A stretch of 64,000 nucleotides of DNA, from NCBI RefSeq assembly GCF_014174255.1, contig NZ_JABEQJ010000020.1, positions 1 to 64,000 of the forward strand, given 5' to 3'. The position numbers and the translations under genes are program-made. Below the pieces are notes generated by a model. The model was not told where the DNA came from. It saw only the letters and a list, made by a program, of their open reading frames with translations, and did not search any database. Origin of the DNA: Gluconacetobacter sacchari (GTDB taxonomy: Bacteria; Pseudomonadota; Alphaproteobacteria; Acetobacterales; Acetobacteraceae). Shown one piece after another: positions 45,266 through 55,274 of the stretch (the first letter of the stretch is position 1; each line of letters starts with the position of its first letter).

Positions 45266-46477
45266 ATGCGCGTCATCCGCAGCTTCGTCCTCTGCATCGT
45301 CCTGGTGGCGGCCGCCTGCCTGCTGGCGCCCCGCGCGCTGGCGGCGGGCTTCTATGCCAGCACCGCCCTGCTGGTCCTGGTCGCCTGCGCGGCCATCCTC
45401 GCCCATCTGGGCACGCTGACCTCGCTGCTCCGGCGGCCGGTGCGCGTCGAGACCGCGATCGTCCGCCCGGCCGACCGCGAGCGTCTGCGCAACCGGGCCC
45501 TGCTGGACCACGCCCCCATTCCGCTCCTCTACCGCACCGGCGACGGCGTGCTCCACGCCGCCAACCGCGCCGCCCGGCGCCTGTTCGCCACCGAGGACCG
45601 GCTGCCCGCCGCCGCCGCCACCCTGCTGGGCACCCTGTCGCCCGAACGCCGCGTCCTGCGCATGCCCACCGTGCCGGAGGCCCCGCCCCGCACCTTCGCC
45701 CTGGCGGTCGCGCAGGGCGGCGGCGCGGGCGGCGTCACGCATTTCCTGGCCCTGACCGATATCGAGGCGGAACTGAACGCCGCCGACGCGCGCACCCTGC
45801 GCGACCTGCTCCAGATCCTCGGCCACGAGATCATGAATTCCCTCACCCCGATCGTCTCGTTGGCCGAAACCGCGCACGAAATCACCGAGCACCCGCTGGA
45901 CCCGGCGGCGGCCGAGACGATCCGCGAGGCCCTGGCCACCATCCTGCGCCGCACGCGCGGCCTCGACCGCTTCGTGCAGGGCTATCGCGACCTCGCCCGC
46001 CTGCCGCCCCCCGACCCGCGCCCGACCGACCTGCACGACCTGCTGCGCGCGCTCGGCACGCTGTTCGACGCCCGCTGGACCGGCCGCGTCCAGCTCGAAA
46101 CCACCCTCCCCCCCCAGCGCGTCATCGTCCGCCTGGACGCGGCGCAGATGGAACAGGCGCTGCTGAATCTCCTCAACAACGCCGCCGAAGCCGCCCTCGC
46201 CGCCACCGGCGACGCCACCGCCCCCGACCCCACCGTCTGGCTCCAGGGCCACGCCACCTCGACGGGCATGCTGATCGCCGTCCGCGACAACGGCCCCGGC
46301 ATCCCGGACGCCTACCGCGAGGCGATCTTCCGCCCGTTCTTCTCGCTGAAGCCCGACGGCAGCGGCATCGGGCTCAGCCTCGCCCGCCAGATCGCCCTCG
46401 CCCACGGCGGCTCGCTCACCCTCGAACCCGCCCGCCCCGACACCAGATGGCGCACCGCCTTCCTGCTGAGTTTATGA
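45266..46477 (+). CDS. Sensor histidine kinase, NtrB/NtrY-like
   Basis: The product is 403 residues. It has two N-terminal membrane segments (5-25 and 28-50) with almost no periplasmic loop, so it probably senses within or inside the membrane. A PAS-like region (about 75-165) leads to the H-box LGHEIMNSLTPIVSLAE with the phospho-accepting His187, of the HEIxN type used by NtrB/NtrY kinases. The catalytic domain has N-box ALLNLLNNAAEAA, G1 VRDNGPGIPD, F and G2 GSGIGLSLARQIALAHGGS. The start codon directly abuts the response-regulator stop, so the two are a cognate pair. The export operon on the other side of lysE/lysR is a likely target. Confidence 0.93.
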   Translation: MRVIRSFVLCIVLVAAACLLAPRALAAGFYASTALLVLVACAAILAHLGTLTSLLRRPVRVETAIVRPADRERLRNRALLDHAPIPLLYRTGDGVLHAANRAARRLFATEDRLPAAAATLLGTLSPERRVLRMPTVPEAPPRTFALAVAQGGGAGGVTHFLALTDIEAELNAADARTLRDLLQILGHEIMNSLTPIVSLAETAHEITEHPLDPAAAETIREALATILRRTRGLDRFVQGYRDLARLPPPDPRPTDLHDLLRALGTLFDARWTGRVQLETTLPPQRVIVRLDAAQMEQALLNLLNNAAEAALAATGDATAPDPTVWLQGHATSTGMLIAVRDNGPGIPDAYREAIFRPFFSLKPDGSGIGLSLARQIALAHGGSLTLEPARPDTRWRTAFLLSL

Positions 46478-46675
46478 CGCTCTCGCAGGCCGGGGCGCGC
46501 CGGCAGCCGCATCCTTCGCATCGTCAGAACCACAGCAGAATGCCCAACGCGGCGTTCTGGAGATGCTACAGCTCGGGCGAAATTCTCCGGCCCATCATGT
46601 TCATCATAGCGCCTTCTCACGGATGGTGAGCCGCCGGGAAACCCGAGACGCGCCAATAGGATAATCGCCATCTCA

Positions 46676-49219
46676 CTAAATGGTCAGATCTCCCTCAAAC
46701 GCCATATCGCGCGAAGAAAAACCGAGATAAATTTTGTAGTCGCCTCTTATTTTCCTCCAGGCATGTGTACCATCATCCCACTTTTGAAACATGCTTCCAG
46801 ACAATGGCATGAGCATATGCCGAGACTGTCCCGGCCGCAAAGATGACTTGATGAATGTCTTCAATTGTCGCGGGGGCTCCCCGGCTCCCTCCGGAAATCC
46901 GACGTAAAGCTGGATGACTGCATCACCGGGCCTTTTTCCAATATTCTTCAGGTCGAACGAGACAGAATCCGTCTCCAATTTCACGTGCGATATCGCAAAG
47001 CTGGTATAGGTGAGCCCAAAGCCGAACGGATAGGCCGCCAGTTGGCGATGTTCATCATAATAGCGATAGCCGACCATGATGCCCTCATCGTATTTCACAT
47101 CCATCCTTCTGTCTGGCATCTGCTGCCGGAATGTCGAAACAACACCCTGCGACGCATCCGCCGGAAACGTCAGCGGCAGATGACCAGACGGATTGGCGCG
47201 GCCGAACAGGATATCGGCGATCGCGTCCCCGTTCCTCTCCCCACCATACCAGGCTTCCAGAATGCCGGCGACCTTGTTCCTCCATGGCGTCAGCACGGCG
47301 GCGACGGTGTCCATCACCACGACGGTGCGCGGGTTGGCCTCGGCCACCGCGGTAATCAGGGCGTCCTGATCCCCCGGAAGGCCCAGCCCGCTGCGGTCGG
47401 CCCCTTCCGAAACCTCGTCATTGACGAACACGATCGCCATGTCGGCCTTCCGTGCCGCGGCCACCGCGGCAGCACGGATCGAGGAAGGGGGCGCCCAGCC
47501 CAGTGCGAGCTTCAGCGGCAGGATCGCGCTCGTCGGGTCGTATATCACAGTCAAATGAGTCCGCCGACCTTTCGCCAATACGACTTCACCGTGAGAAACG
47601 GCGTTGAATTCCTCCTTCTGAAAAGAAACGACTTCCTTGTCATCGACCAGGAGCTTCGCCGCCCCGCCCCCCGCAAGCGAGAAACGATACACGCCACCTT
47701 CATCCGGCGTGACGAAACCATCCCAGCGAAGAATGCGGCCGTGCCGGAGCACCGACAGGTCGCCGATATCCTTCACATGCGCCCAAGTCGGCGGAGCCGC
47801 CTGGCCAGCCTGGTCCTGCACGCTCATTCTCCACCCCTGCACCTCATGCGCCTCATCCCAGACCAGGCGCAAGGGCAACGGCGGCAGAGGTCGAACCCCT
47901 TCGGTTCCCTTCTGGAAGACGACCTCCCGATTCCGGCCGGCCAGCCGCCTGATGGCCTGTAGCGGTGTTACCGCCACATGGGCAGGATCTTCCGGCACGA
48001 ACCCGCCATAAGGCTCCGTGATCTTCCGCTGATCATCCGCGTCCGGCCCAATAATCGCAAGGCGCCTGATATCGTCGCCAATGGGCAGGGTCTCATGCGC
48101 GTTCCTCAGCAGCACGATCCCCGCCAGGGCAAAATCCCGCGCCGCGTCGGAATGCCGCTGTGACCGCACGTCGGCGGCCGAACGATCGACGGATGCATCC
48201 TCGACGCCGATGCGCCGCATGGCATTCAGCACATGCCCGACCATACGATTCACATCGGCCACGTCCACGGCACCCTGCTTCAGGGCCTGAACAAGGGGCG
48301 CCCCGTAATAATCCGGCAGTCCATATGGATTTTTTCCGCCAGGCATCAACTGGTCCGCGCCAGCCTTGATCGACGCAACGGTACTGCGCCCTGCAAACAG
48401 CCAGTCGGAAGTCACAAACCCGCCGAAATGCCACTCATCGCGCAGAATCCGCAACAGGTTCCGATTCTCGCAGGCATATTGACCGTTCACCCGATTATAG
48501 GCGCACATGATCGAGCCGGCCTGCGCATCCTGCACGACAGCCTTGAAGGCGGGCAGATAAATCTCCCGCAGAGCCCGCTCGGAAACGACGGCATTCATCG
48601 CCTTCCAGTCGGGCGCATCACCAAATCGATCGGTCTCCTGATTGTTCGCGGCAAAGTGCTTCGGCATCGCAATGACATGCCGGGATTGAACCCCCTTCAC
48701 GATCGCAACGCCCAGCGCACTCGTCAGAACCGGATCTTCGCCCAGCGTTTCGGCCGCCCGCCCCCATAATGGATTGCGCAGGATGTTGATCGTGGGAAGA
48801 AGCGCGACATTTCTCCCCTTGCCGCTCTGCTCCTCGGCCTGAACCGCGCCATAACGCACGGCCAGCGCCGTATCCCAGCTTGCGCCGATCGCGATCGGCG
48901 CGGGAAATACCGTGACCGATTTCAGTCCATTGCCCACGCCCGCCGGGCCGTCGCCCATGCATAGCGCGGGAATGCCCAACCGGGGTACACCGAGCGTATA
49001 GCCGACACAACGCGCATCGGACCGCCCGCCGCCATCCAGCAGCCCCAGCTTCTCCGCCAGGGTCATCCGGCTGATCACCGTCTCGATCGCCGCACCGGAT
49101 AGCACACCCCCGCTGCCGACCGCGTCCTCCGCAGCCGCCGCTCCACCTGCCACACCGACCAGAAGCGCCAGCCCCGCAAGACTTCCGGCGAAAGTATTGA
49201 TTATTCCGATTCCGGTCAC
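46676..49219 (-). CDS. Secreted GH3 beta-glucosidase with PA14 insertion
   Basis: The product is 847 residues from a GTG at 49219 whose codon overlaps the MFS stop (GTGA). A signal peptide (FAGSLAGLALLVGVAGGAAA) predicts export. The GH3 N-domain shows DGPAGVG, LLPTINILRNPLWGRAAETL, PKHFAANNQETDR and the nucleophile Asp in GGFVTSDWLF (about 266). The C-terminal (alpha/beta)6 domain (DFALAGIVLLRNAHETLPI) is interrupted by a PA14 domain (about 455-575), after which the general acid region EVSEGADRSGLGLPG and a fibronectin-III-like C-terminus follow. Enzymes of this layout release glucose or xylose from beta-linked oligosaccharides. It belongs to a TonB receptor/MFS/GH3 unit. Confidence 0.92.
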   Translation of the reverse strand: MTGIGIINTFAGSLAGLALLVGVAGGAAAAEDAVGSGGVLSGAAIETVISRMTLAEKLGLLDGGGRSDARCVGYTLGVPRLGIPALCMGDGPAGVGNGLKSVTVFPAPIAIGASWDTALAVRYGAVQAEEQSGKGRNVALLPTINILRNPLWGRAAETLGEDPVLTSALGVAIVKGVQSRHVIAMPKHFAANNQETDRFGDAPDWKAMNAVVSERALREIYLPAFKAVVQDAQAGSIMCAYNRVNGQYACENRNLLRILRDEWHFGGFVTSDWLFAGRSTVASIKAGADQLMPGGKNPYGLPDYYGAPLVQALKQGAVDVADVNRMVGHVLNAMRRIGVEDASVDRSAADVRSQRHSDAARDFALAGIVLLRNAHETLPIGDDIRRLAIIGPDADDQRKITEPYGGFVPEDPAHVAVTPLQAIRRLAGRNREVVFQKGTEGVRPLPPLPLRLVWDEAHEVQGWRMSVQDQAGQAAPPTWAHVKDIGDLSVLRHGRILRWDGFVTPDEGGVYRFSLAGGGAAKLLVDDKEVVSFQKEEFNAVSHGEVVLAKGRRTHLTVIYDPTSAILPLKLALGWAPPSSIRAAAVAAARKADMAIVFVNDEVSEGADRSGLGLPGDQDALITAVAEANPRTVVVMDTVAAVLTPWRNKVAGILEAWYGGERNGDAIADILFGRANPSGHLPLTFPADASQGVVSTFRQQMPDRRMDVKYDEGIMVGYRYYDEHRQLAAYPFGFGLTYTSFAISHVKLETDSVSFDLKNIGKRPGDAVIQLYVGFPEGAGEPPRQLKTFIKSSLRPGQSRHMLMPLSGSMFQKWDDGTHAWRKIRGDYKIYLGFSSRDMAFEGDLTI

Positions 49220-50493
49220 GACTCGACTATCGACCTCCCTTGAATTGAAGCCTTCCCCGCCACCGAACGCGACAAGGGCAAAAGCAACGTCGCCGAACAG
49301 ATTGCGGCGGCCGCCACCACGATACAGAGGGCATTCAGGGTGGCGCCATGCGCCAGACGGGCCTGCACGACAGGCACAAGAAGCGGCCCGGCACTCGCCC
49401 CCACCAGCACATTGAGAAAGAAACTGATCGAGGTCATCATGCCTCGCCCGTCGGCCGGCCCGAACTGCAGGATCAGGTTCAGCCCGATCGTGGAACACGC
49501 CCCGGCGATGGCGATAATCACCGTGATCATCAATAACGTCAGCGGATACCCTATCTGCCCGATCATCAGGCAGGGTAGAATAAGCACGCACAAAAGTGCC
49601 AAAACGATGCGGAGTACCCCACGGGGGCGGCCCATTTTCGTATAGCGGTCGCTCACCATACCGCCGAATGTCACACCACCCAGACCGCCCGCTATCATGA
49701 ACCAGCCCAGAACCTCCCCGACACGCGCCGGCGACAGGCCGAACATATTCTCGACGGCATAAGGAGCCCACGCCCCGACCGCGTTATCGATGACGGACAG
49801 GATTGCAACGGCAAGACACAACCGCGCCAGCCTCGACAGCGTCTCCCTCCCTCCGCCATCCCGCCCGACGGTCTCCCGAGCGGGCCCGCCCCGTTTCCGT
49901 GCCGGTTCCGCGAAGGAAACGACCGACAGCACAGACATTACGAATCCGACGCAACCAAGAAAGACGAAGATCCGTCGCCATGCGGCAAGATCGGGCATCC
50001 ACGGCGCAAGCAGAAGATCGCCCAGCGGACCCAGCAGAAGCCCGCCGATGATGATCGATACCCCACCGCCGGCCACGATACCGGTAAAGTAGAATCCCAT
50101 TGCCCGGCCTTGCTGCGGTCCGGGGAAGAGATCGCCGATCAGGGACAATGCCACAGGTGCCAGCGCGGCCTCGCCACATGCCACGAGAATGCGTCCGGCA
50201 AGCATCTGTGGAAAATGGTGGGCAAGGCCGCACAGAATGGTGCCCGCGCTCCACACCGCAATGGCGCCGCAGAGCAATGGCTTGCGCGGAAGGCGATCGA
50301 CCATCCAACCGGTCGGCAATCCCATGACGGCATAAACCACGCCGAAGAACGTCCCGATCAGAAGAGCGAACTGATAGTTATCAACAGAAAGATCATTTTT
50401 TATAAAATCGACGAAAAGGCTCAGAACCTCCCTATCAGTATAGGAAAGAAGCGCGCACATAAAAAGAAAAAACAGGATAAACAGATTCTTCAT
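49216..50493 (-). CDS. Major facilitator superfamily transporter
   Basis: The product is 425 residues with twelve predicted segments. The loop 2-3 motif is visible as GLPTGWMVDRLPRKPLL, and a second copy in the other half as GGMVSDRYTKMGRPRGV. SYTDREVLSLFVDFIKNDL near the start resembles the anion/organic-acid and spinster-like branches of MFS rather than sugar porters. It lies 60 bases after the TonB receptor and overlaps the GH3 gene, so it likely imports the product of that enzyme or of the receptor's ligand; the substrate is otherwise unknown. Its AT-richer 5' end suggests an origin shared with the low-GC neighbours. Confidence 0.9.
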   Translation of the reverse strand: MKNLFILFFLFMCALLSYTDREVLSLFVDFIKNDLSVDNYQFALLIGTFFGVVYAVMGLPTGWMVDRLPRKPLLCGAIAVWSAGTILCGLAHHFPQMLAGRILVACGEAALAPVALSLIGDLFPGPQQGRAMGFYFTGIVAGGGVSIIIGGLLLGPLGDLLLAPWMPDLAAWRRIFVFLGCVGFVMSVLSVVSFAEPARKRGGPARETVGRDGGGRETLSRLARLCLAVAILSVIDNAVGAWAPYAVENMFGLSPARVGEVLGWFMIAGGLGGVTFGGMVSDRYTKMGRPRGVLRIVLALLCVLILPCLMIGQIGYPLTLLMITVIIAIAGACSTIGLNLILQFGPADGRGMMTSISFFLNVLVGASAGPLLVPVVQARLAHGATLNALCIVVAAAAICSATLLLPLSRSVAGKASIQGRSIVES

Positions 50494-50553
50494 GCGCTGC
50501 GCTTCCAGAAAACATTCGAATACCCGCCGAGGTCCAGCAACCTCAAATTACCC

Positions 50554-53154
50554 TCATAGGGATAGGTTGACACGACCGTAATAATATCCGCCGGTCATCG
50601 GCACCTGGGCCGACTGGTAATCATAAAGCTGCGCCCCGACATAATTCAAGGAATCCGGCAGTCTCCTCGGCCGGACATTGAAGATATTGTTCGCACCGAT
50701 CGCGATATGCCAGCGTGGCGTGATGCGATAGCCGATCTCGATATCGGTCAGCCAGCGCGGAGTGTTGACGAACTTACCGAAACAGGTCTGCGAGAACTGC
50801 TTGGGACTGCCATCCGGACAGGTCCCCGTGGCCCAGTCCATGTATTGCAGCATCGAAGTCGTTTGCCCGTAGCGCGTCTGGCGAATGTTGACGTCCCACG
50901 GACCATTCGTCCAATAGGCATTCAGAATGATCTTGCTGCGGGGATAGGCCGTCGTAATCGAGGAAATATTCGACGCGTTCAGATATTGCGCGACTGCGCC
51001 GGTATTCGGGTCCGTATACGTTCCGTTGTGATGCAGCCTCGTGCGGTTAAGGTCGAGCGCCAGGCTCAGATCAAGGTTGCCATATTGCCGCATGCGCCAG
51101 AGATAATCCGCCTTGATATCGAGCCCCTGTGTGCGCGTACTCGCCCCATTCGTAAAGTAATAGGCCGTCACGTCGGCAGGCAAGACGTTCGAACTCAACA
51201 AATACCCCGAGTCCGCCAAGGCATTCATCGCCATGGCACCGTTCACGACGCCACCCTGAACGATACGATCGCGAATATTGATCTGGTAGACGTCCGCTTC
51301 GACATGGAAGCCATCAACAGGCTCCAGCACGAATCCGGCGCTGACGTTGGTGGAACGCTCTGGCTTTAGCTTCGACGCACCCAGGGCCTGAGCGGCAGCG
51401 GAGTCGACACTCAGAAGACCACCCGCGCCAGTCGGCCCAACAGTCATCGAACTGTAATGCTGCTCGGCCAGCGTCGGAGCACGAAACCCGTTGCTGATCG
51501 TCCCGCGAATGGAAAAACGACGGGAGACATTGTACCGGGTGGCAACCTTTCCATTCTCCGTATTGCCGACATCCGTGTAATGCTCGAAACGCCCGCTGAA
51601 ATCCACATCCCATTTGGGTGTGAAATGGAAATCGCCATCCAGATAGCCGGCCCAGATGTCACGGCTCCAGTTGCCGGCACTTTGCGGCTGCAGGCCATTG
51701 AAGGCGGAAACACCTCCGTCCTCGTACGACGCCGGCTCCCCGGCCTTGATCTGGTAGGTCTCCAGCCGGTGCTCCGCACCGAAGGCCAACGTCATGGGCA
51801 CGGCATGCGCGATATTGAACTGACGACGGAAATCCAGGTTGTTGGTCCATTGGGCCATCCGGAACGTCTCCGCCCGCACCTTGGTCGGCGACCAGCCACA
51901 CCCCCGCGAGGAATAATAGGCGCTGGAAACCGATGTCGAACATCCGGCCCCTTCCGGACTCAACATGCCGAGATTGACGGTGTCCTGATTGTCGATCCGC
52001 GTCTGGTCGGCACCATATGTCGTGCTCAGGTCCCAGTTGAATCCCAGGAAATTGTCCCCTTTCAGCCCCAGCGTGGCCGCATAGTCATTTTCCTCGTTCA
52101 CCAGAATGGGCGAAAACCCCTCCGGATAGATCGAAGGCGCGGTACTGGGCGTACGGTAATTCTCGAATGCCTCCGCATGCCGATGCGCATAGGTGATCAG
52201 TCCGTAAAACTGGACGCCCGATGCGATCTTCTTCCCGAAATTGATGCTCAGATTCTCGCGCGTTTCCTCCGGCGTGCTGGTAAAATGGTTGGAATCCCGC
52301 GGCGGGTTCGCCGAACCCGTATAGTTCGAACCCGTATAGGCCCCAACAGGCGCCCAATCCAGCAGACGATGGTCATACGCTTTCGGAATCATATGATCCG
52401 TATGGTAAATCTGCCCACTGATATGCATATAGCCATCTCCCCCAAGGGAAAGGCCACCATCCGCGCCGACCTGATATTGCCAACCGTCGCCATTGTAGGC
52501 ATTGGCCCCCGTCTGGGTCGTCGCCGACATCCCGTGATTTGTCTTTTTCGTAATGATGTTCACGACACCGGCAATGGCATCGGAGCCGTAGAGCGCTGCC
52601 GCACCATCCTCCAGCACTTCGATATGGTCGATCGCCCCGGCCGGGATCATGTTCAGGTCAACCGGCGTCGATCCGAAATCCGGCCCCGCATCGGCCGAGA
52701 TATTGGCCGTGGTATGCCGGCGCTTTCCATCGACCAAAACAAGAACCTCGTTGGGATTCAACCCACGCATACGGATCGCCGAGGTCAGGGCACTCGCATT
52801 GGTTCCCATCGGGCTGACGTTGATCGACGGATAGACACGCGTCAGCCCGTCGGCCAGATTCAGTTGCCCGGATCGCTGCAACATGGCTGCCGAGATCACG
52901 GTTATCGGACTCGTGCTCTGGCGAGCGGTAACGTTCCGCGCATGCGTTCCGGTCACGATCACCGCTTCCGGCGGCTCGGCGCGCGCGGTCACCTTCGGGG
53001 GCATGGCCCGGTGCGCCGTCGCCTTGACGACCGCTCCACGTCGACCGCCATGCGCCGATGTCGACGGCTTCACATCGTTCGGATTGGCCAGCGCAGGCGT
53101 CACCGCCACAGGCGTCAGAATACAGGCAGCCAGAAGGCCATAGCGGAATTGCAT
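50554..53154 (-). CDS. TonB-dependent outer-membrane receptor
   Basis: The product is 866 residues. It has a signal peptide (LLAACILTPVAVTPALA), a plug domain (STSPITVISAAMLQRSGQLN, IRMRGLNPNEVLVLVDGKRR, IDHIEVLEDGAAALYGSDAI and AGVVNIITKK) and a large barrel ending YYYGRVNLSL. The AGVVNIITKKTN plug and many tyrosines fit receptors for larger substrates such as oligosaccharides. Downstream on the same strand are an MFS transporter and a GH3 glucosidase, which suggests a compact saccharide-uptake locus without SusD. An Lrp-type regulator gene precedes it by 86 bases in the same direction. Confidence 0.92.
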   Translation of the reverse strand: MQFRYGLLAACILTPVAVTPALANPNDVKPSTSAHGGRRGAVVKATAHRAMPPKVTARAEPPEAVIVTGTHARNVTARQSTSPITVISAAMLQRSGQLNLADGLTRVYPSINVSPMGTNASALTSAIRMRGLNPNEVLVLVDGKRRHTTANISADAGPDFGSTPVDLNMIPAGAIDHIEVLEDGAAALYGSDAIAGVVNIITKKTNHGMSATTQTGANAYNGDGWQYQVGADGGLSLGGDGYMHISGQIYHTDHMIPKAYDHRLLDWAPVGAYTGSNYTGSANPPRDSNHFTSTPEETRENLSINFGKKIASGVQFYGLITYAHRHAEAFENYRTPSTAPSIYPEGFSPILVNEENDYAATLGLKGDNFLGFNWDLSTTYGADQTRIDNQDTVNLGMLSPEGAGCSTSVSSAYYSSRGCGWSPTKVRAETFRMAQWTNNLDFRRQFNIAHAVPMTLAFGAEHRLETYQIKAGEPASYEDGGVSAFNGLQPQSAGNWSRDIWAGYLDGDFHFTPKWDVDFSGRFEHYTDVGNTENGKVATRYNVSRRFSIRGTISNGFRAPTLAEQHYSSMTVGPTGAGGLLSVDSAAAQALGASKLKPERSTNVSAGFVLEPVDGFHVEADVYQINIRDRIVQGGVVNGAMAMNALADSGYLLSSNVLPADVTAYYFTNGASTRTQGLDIKADYLWRMRQYGNLDLSLALDLNRTRLHHNGTYTDPNTGAVAQYLNASNISSITTAYPRSKIILNAYWTNGPWDVNIRQTRYGQTTSMLQYMDWATGTCPDGSPKQFSQTCFGKFVNTPRWLTDIEIGYRITPRWHIAIGANNIFNVRPRRLPDSLNYVGAQLYDYQSAQVPMTGGYYYGRVNLSL

Positions 53155-53240
53155 CGATAGAACCCCTATTCGATTATCTCATTTCTGTTTCGCATCTATT
53201 TCGTCCGCACAGATGTCCAAACAAGACGGATATGTTCGGA

Positions 53241-53702
53241 TCAAACGTAATTCAGAGGCAGGGCCGTGGTATTCTTCACACTTCCCAGAATGATGTGCGA
53301 CGTTATGGACCCGATATCCGACAAGGACAGAAGCCTGTGCGACAGGAATTCTCTATACGCCTTCAAATCCCTGACCTGTACCATAAGAATGAAATCAAGT
53401 GATCCCGTTATATAATGGCAGGACAGGACTTCCTTCAAATTCTCCATATGTCTACGGAACCTCTCCTCCACTTCCTGGGAGTGGGAATTCAATTTTACGA
53501 TAATGAACGATGAGACTCCAAGATTGACCTTCTCCGGATTGAGAATCGCAACAACCCGCGCGATATACCCCTCCTCACGTAAACGCTGAAGACGACGCGA
53601 GCATTGCGAACTCGACAGATTTACGATCGCGCTGAGTTCAGTAAGGCTGATATCACCCTTCTCCTGGAGGGCCGAGAGGATCGCCCGATCAAAATTATCC
53701 AT
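53241..53702 (-). CDS. Lrp/AsnC family transcriptional regulator
   Basis: The product is 153 residues: N-terminal HTH (LDRAI-type start MDNFDRAILSALQEKGDISL, then ELSAIVNLSSSQCSRRLQRL) and C-terminal RAM/AsnC ligand domain (FRRHMENLKEVLSCHYITGS, then LDFILMVQV). This length and layout are typical of regulators that sense amino acids. The gene is divergent from an aspartate/aromatic aminotransferase, with a near-perfect 20-bp palindrome between them at 53827-53846, so it probably controls that gene and perhaps itself. GC content is clearly lower than in most of the window. Confidence 0.93.
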   Translation of the reverse strand: MDNFDRAILSALQEKGDISLTELSAIVNLSSSQCSRRLQRLREEGYIARVVAILNPEKVNLGVSSFIIVKLNSHSQEVEERFRRHMENLKEVLSCHYITGSLDFILMVQVRDLKAYREFLSHRLLSLSDIGSITSHIILGSVKNTTALPLNYV

Positions 53703-54068
53703 TCCGTTTCACGCCCTCGTCGTGATGCGATCGAACCAAATCCACTTATCAGCGCCGGATTTCCTCTTTCATAAGCCATATCCCGTTCCAAAACCATAAC
53801 GAAAATATGCGTTCATCGAAATTTACAAGGAACGTGCATGTTCCTTTCTAAAATAGGCACTCCATGCAAATTCCTTTCTTCCACGATGGAATATGAACAT
53901 GAAACGCTTCGAAAGCATCATCCGATGCAAGAACCATGCAATTCCCACATCTTCCATATCCAGTTCTCTCCATGCTATTTCACTGTTCGAAAGAAAAGAG
54001 AAATTGAGATTCCTTTTTACAACGCATGGATTCAGCCATATTCCTGGTTGCATGACGAGAGCAGAAAC
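53703..54068. other. Divergent promoter region, AT-rich
   Basis: Between the Lrp gene and the aminotransferase. The aminotransferase frame is open from 53838 but the extra codons do not resemble the family. The region contains one near-palindrome and several AT-rich stretches; no further gene is supported. Confidence 0.55.
53827..53846. promoter_or_regulatory. Near-perfect 20-bp palindrome, candidate Lrp site
   Basis: Arms AAGGAAC and GTTCCTT enclose G-TGCA-T, so only the innermost flanking pair breaks the symmetry. The position between a divergent Lrp-type regulator and its neighbour makes it a candidate operator. Confidence 0.45.
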
Positions 54069-55274
54069 ATGTCTCCCCTGAAAAGTTTGCCCGCCATTCT
54101 CCCCGATCCGCTCTTGCAGGTCGCACAACTTGCCCGCCTCGACCGTCGGCCGGAGAAAATAGACCTGACGATCGGCGTCTACCGTGACCAGCATGGGCAG
54201 ACGCCTGTCCTGGAAAGCGTGAAATCGGCAGAGAAACATCTTCTCGAAACCGAAAGGACGAAATCCTACCTGTCCACCGACGGCGTCGAGCAGTTCTGCG
54301 AAGAAATAACAGGCTTTCTCTTGCCAAGGGGCGAAGTCACCTGCTCCGACATCGTCACGATCCAGGCCGTCGGCGGCACCGGCGCCCTCTCCCTCGCCGC
54401 CGAATTTCTCTGCAGGTTCACGAAAAATAGAACCGTCTGGGTTCCCGTGCCCGCCTGGAGCAATCATGTTCCGGTCATGGAGCGCTCGGGTCTGACCGTT
54501 CGCCGTCTCGGCCGCAGCGATTCCCTTGGACGACGTGATTTTCCGGCGTTCATGCGCGTCATCAGGCATCAGGCCCGGCCCGGTGACATCATTCTGCTTC
54601 AACCTGGCTGCCACAATCCCACCGGAGACGACTGGACAGACGAGGAATGGTCCGCGATCGCCGACGCCTGCATCGCCTCACGCCTCATTCCAATACTCGA
54701 CGTGGCCTATCACGGCCTTGGGCGCGGGTTGCACGACGATATCAGCCGTGTGCATCGCGTATTTTCCCAGGCGGAAATCGCTTTTTTGTCCTATTCATGC
54801 AGCAAGAATTTCTCCCTGTACCGCGAGCGCGTAGGGGCGCTGATCGTAGGGGGACTGAAGCGGGGCCTGGCAATGGCGATCCACCCCCATCTGAGTGCGA
54901 TTGCTCGCGCAGCATATTCGATGCCGCCGTCGCATGGTGGCAGTATCGTCGGTCACATTCTTGCAAATGAGGCTCTTCGCCGTATCTGGATCGATGAACT
55001 CGCAGACATGCAGAATCGCCTGGGGAAAATCCGCTCTACGTTTGCCTGCCATCAGGCACTTGCCGGACGCGACCTTCGTCATGTCGCCGATGGCCACGGC
55101 ATGTTTACACTCCTGCCGCTCTCGGAGCAGAATCTCATTCATTTGAGGAAGAAGCACGCCATTTACATTCCATCGAGCGGACGAATCAATCTGGCGGGCC
55201 TGAATGCCGGAAATCTGAGCCGGTTTGCATACGCGCTGTCCCAGTTGAACAACCAATCGGCCGTTTCGGCATAA
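54069..55274 (+). CDS. Aspartate/aromatic aminotransferase (class I, family Ia)
   Basis: The product is 401 residues from the ATG at 54069, which matches the family's N-terminus (ILPDPLLQVAQLARLDRR, then IDLTIGVYRDQHGQTPVL). Catalytic residues of the AspC/TyrB family are present: PGCHNPTG (Asn), LDVAYHGLGRG (Asp and Tyr), YSCSKNFSLYRERVGAL (PLP Lys and phosphate Arg) and SGRINLAGLN (C-terminal substrate Arg). It transfers amino groups between aspartate or aromatic amino acids and 2-oxoglutarate. The divergent Lrp gene suggests amino-acid control. Codon usage is more AT-rich than in flanking core genes. Confidence 0.92.
   Translation: MSPLKSLPAILPDPLLQVAQLARLDRRPEKIDLTIGVYRDQHGQTPVLESVKSAEKHLLETERTKSYLSTDGVEQFCEEITGFLLPRGEVTCSDIVTIQAVGGTGALSLAAEFLCRFTKNRTVWVPVPAWSNHVPVMERSGLTVRRLGRSDSLGRRDFPAFMRVIRHQARPGDIILLQPGCHNPTGDDWTDEEWSAIADACIASRLIPILDVAYHGLGRGLHDDISRVHRVFSQAEIAFLSYSCSKNFSLYRERVGALIVGGLKRGLAMAIHPHLSAIARAAYSMPPSHGGSIVGHILANEALRRIWIDELADMQNRLGKIRSTFACHQALAGRDLRHVADGHGMFTLLPLSEQNLIHLRKKHAIYIPSSGRINLAGLNAGNLSRFAYALSQLNNQSAVSA

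Noticed and set aside
43424-46405. 993-codon ORF on the minus strand across the two-component genes
   Set aside because: It is antisense to clear receiver, AAA-like and kinase domains, and its composition (Gly/Arg/Ala repeats) is that of a high-GC shadow frame.
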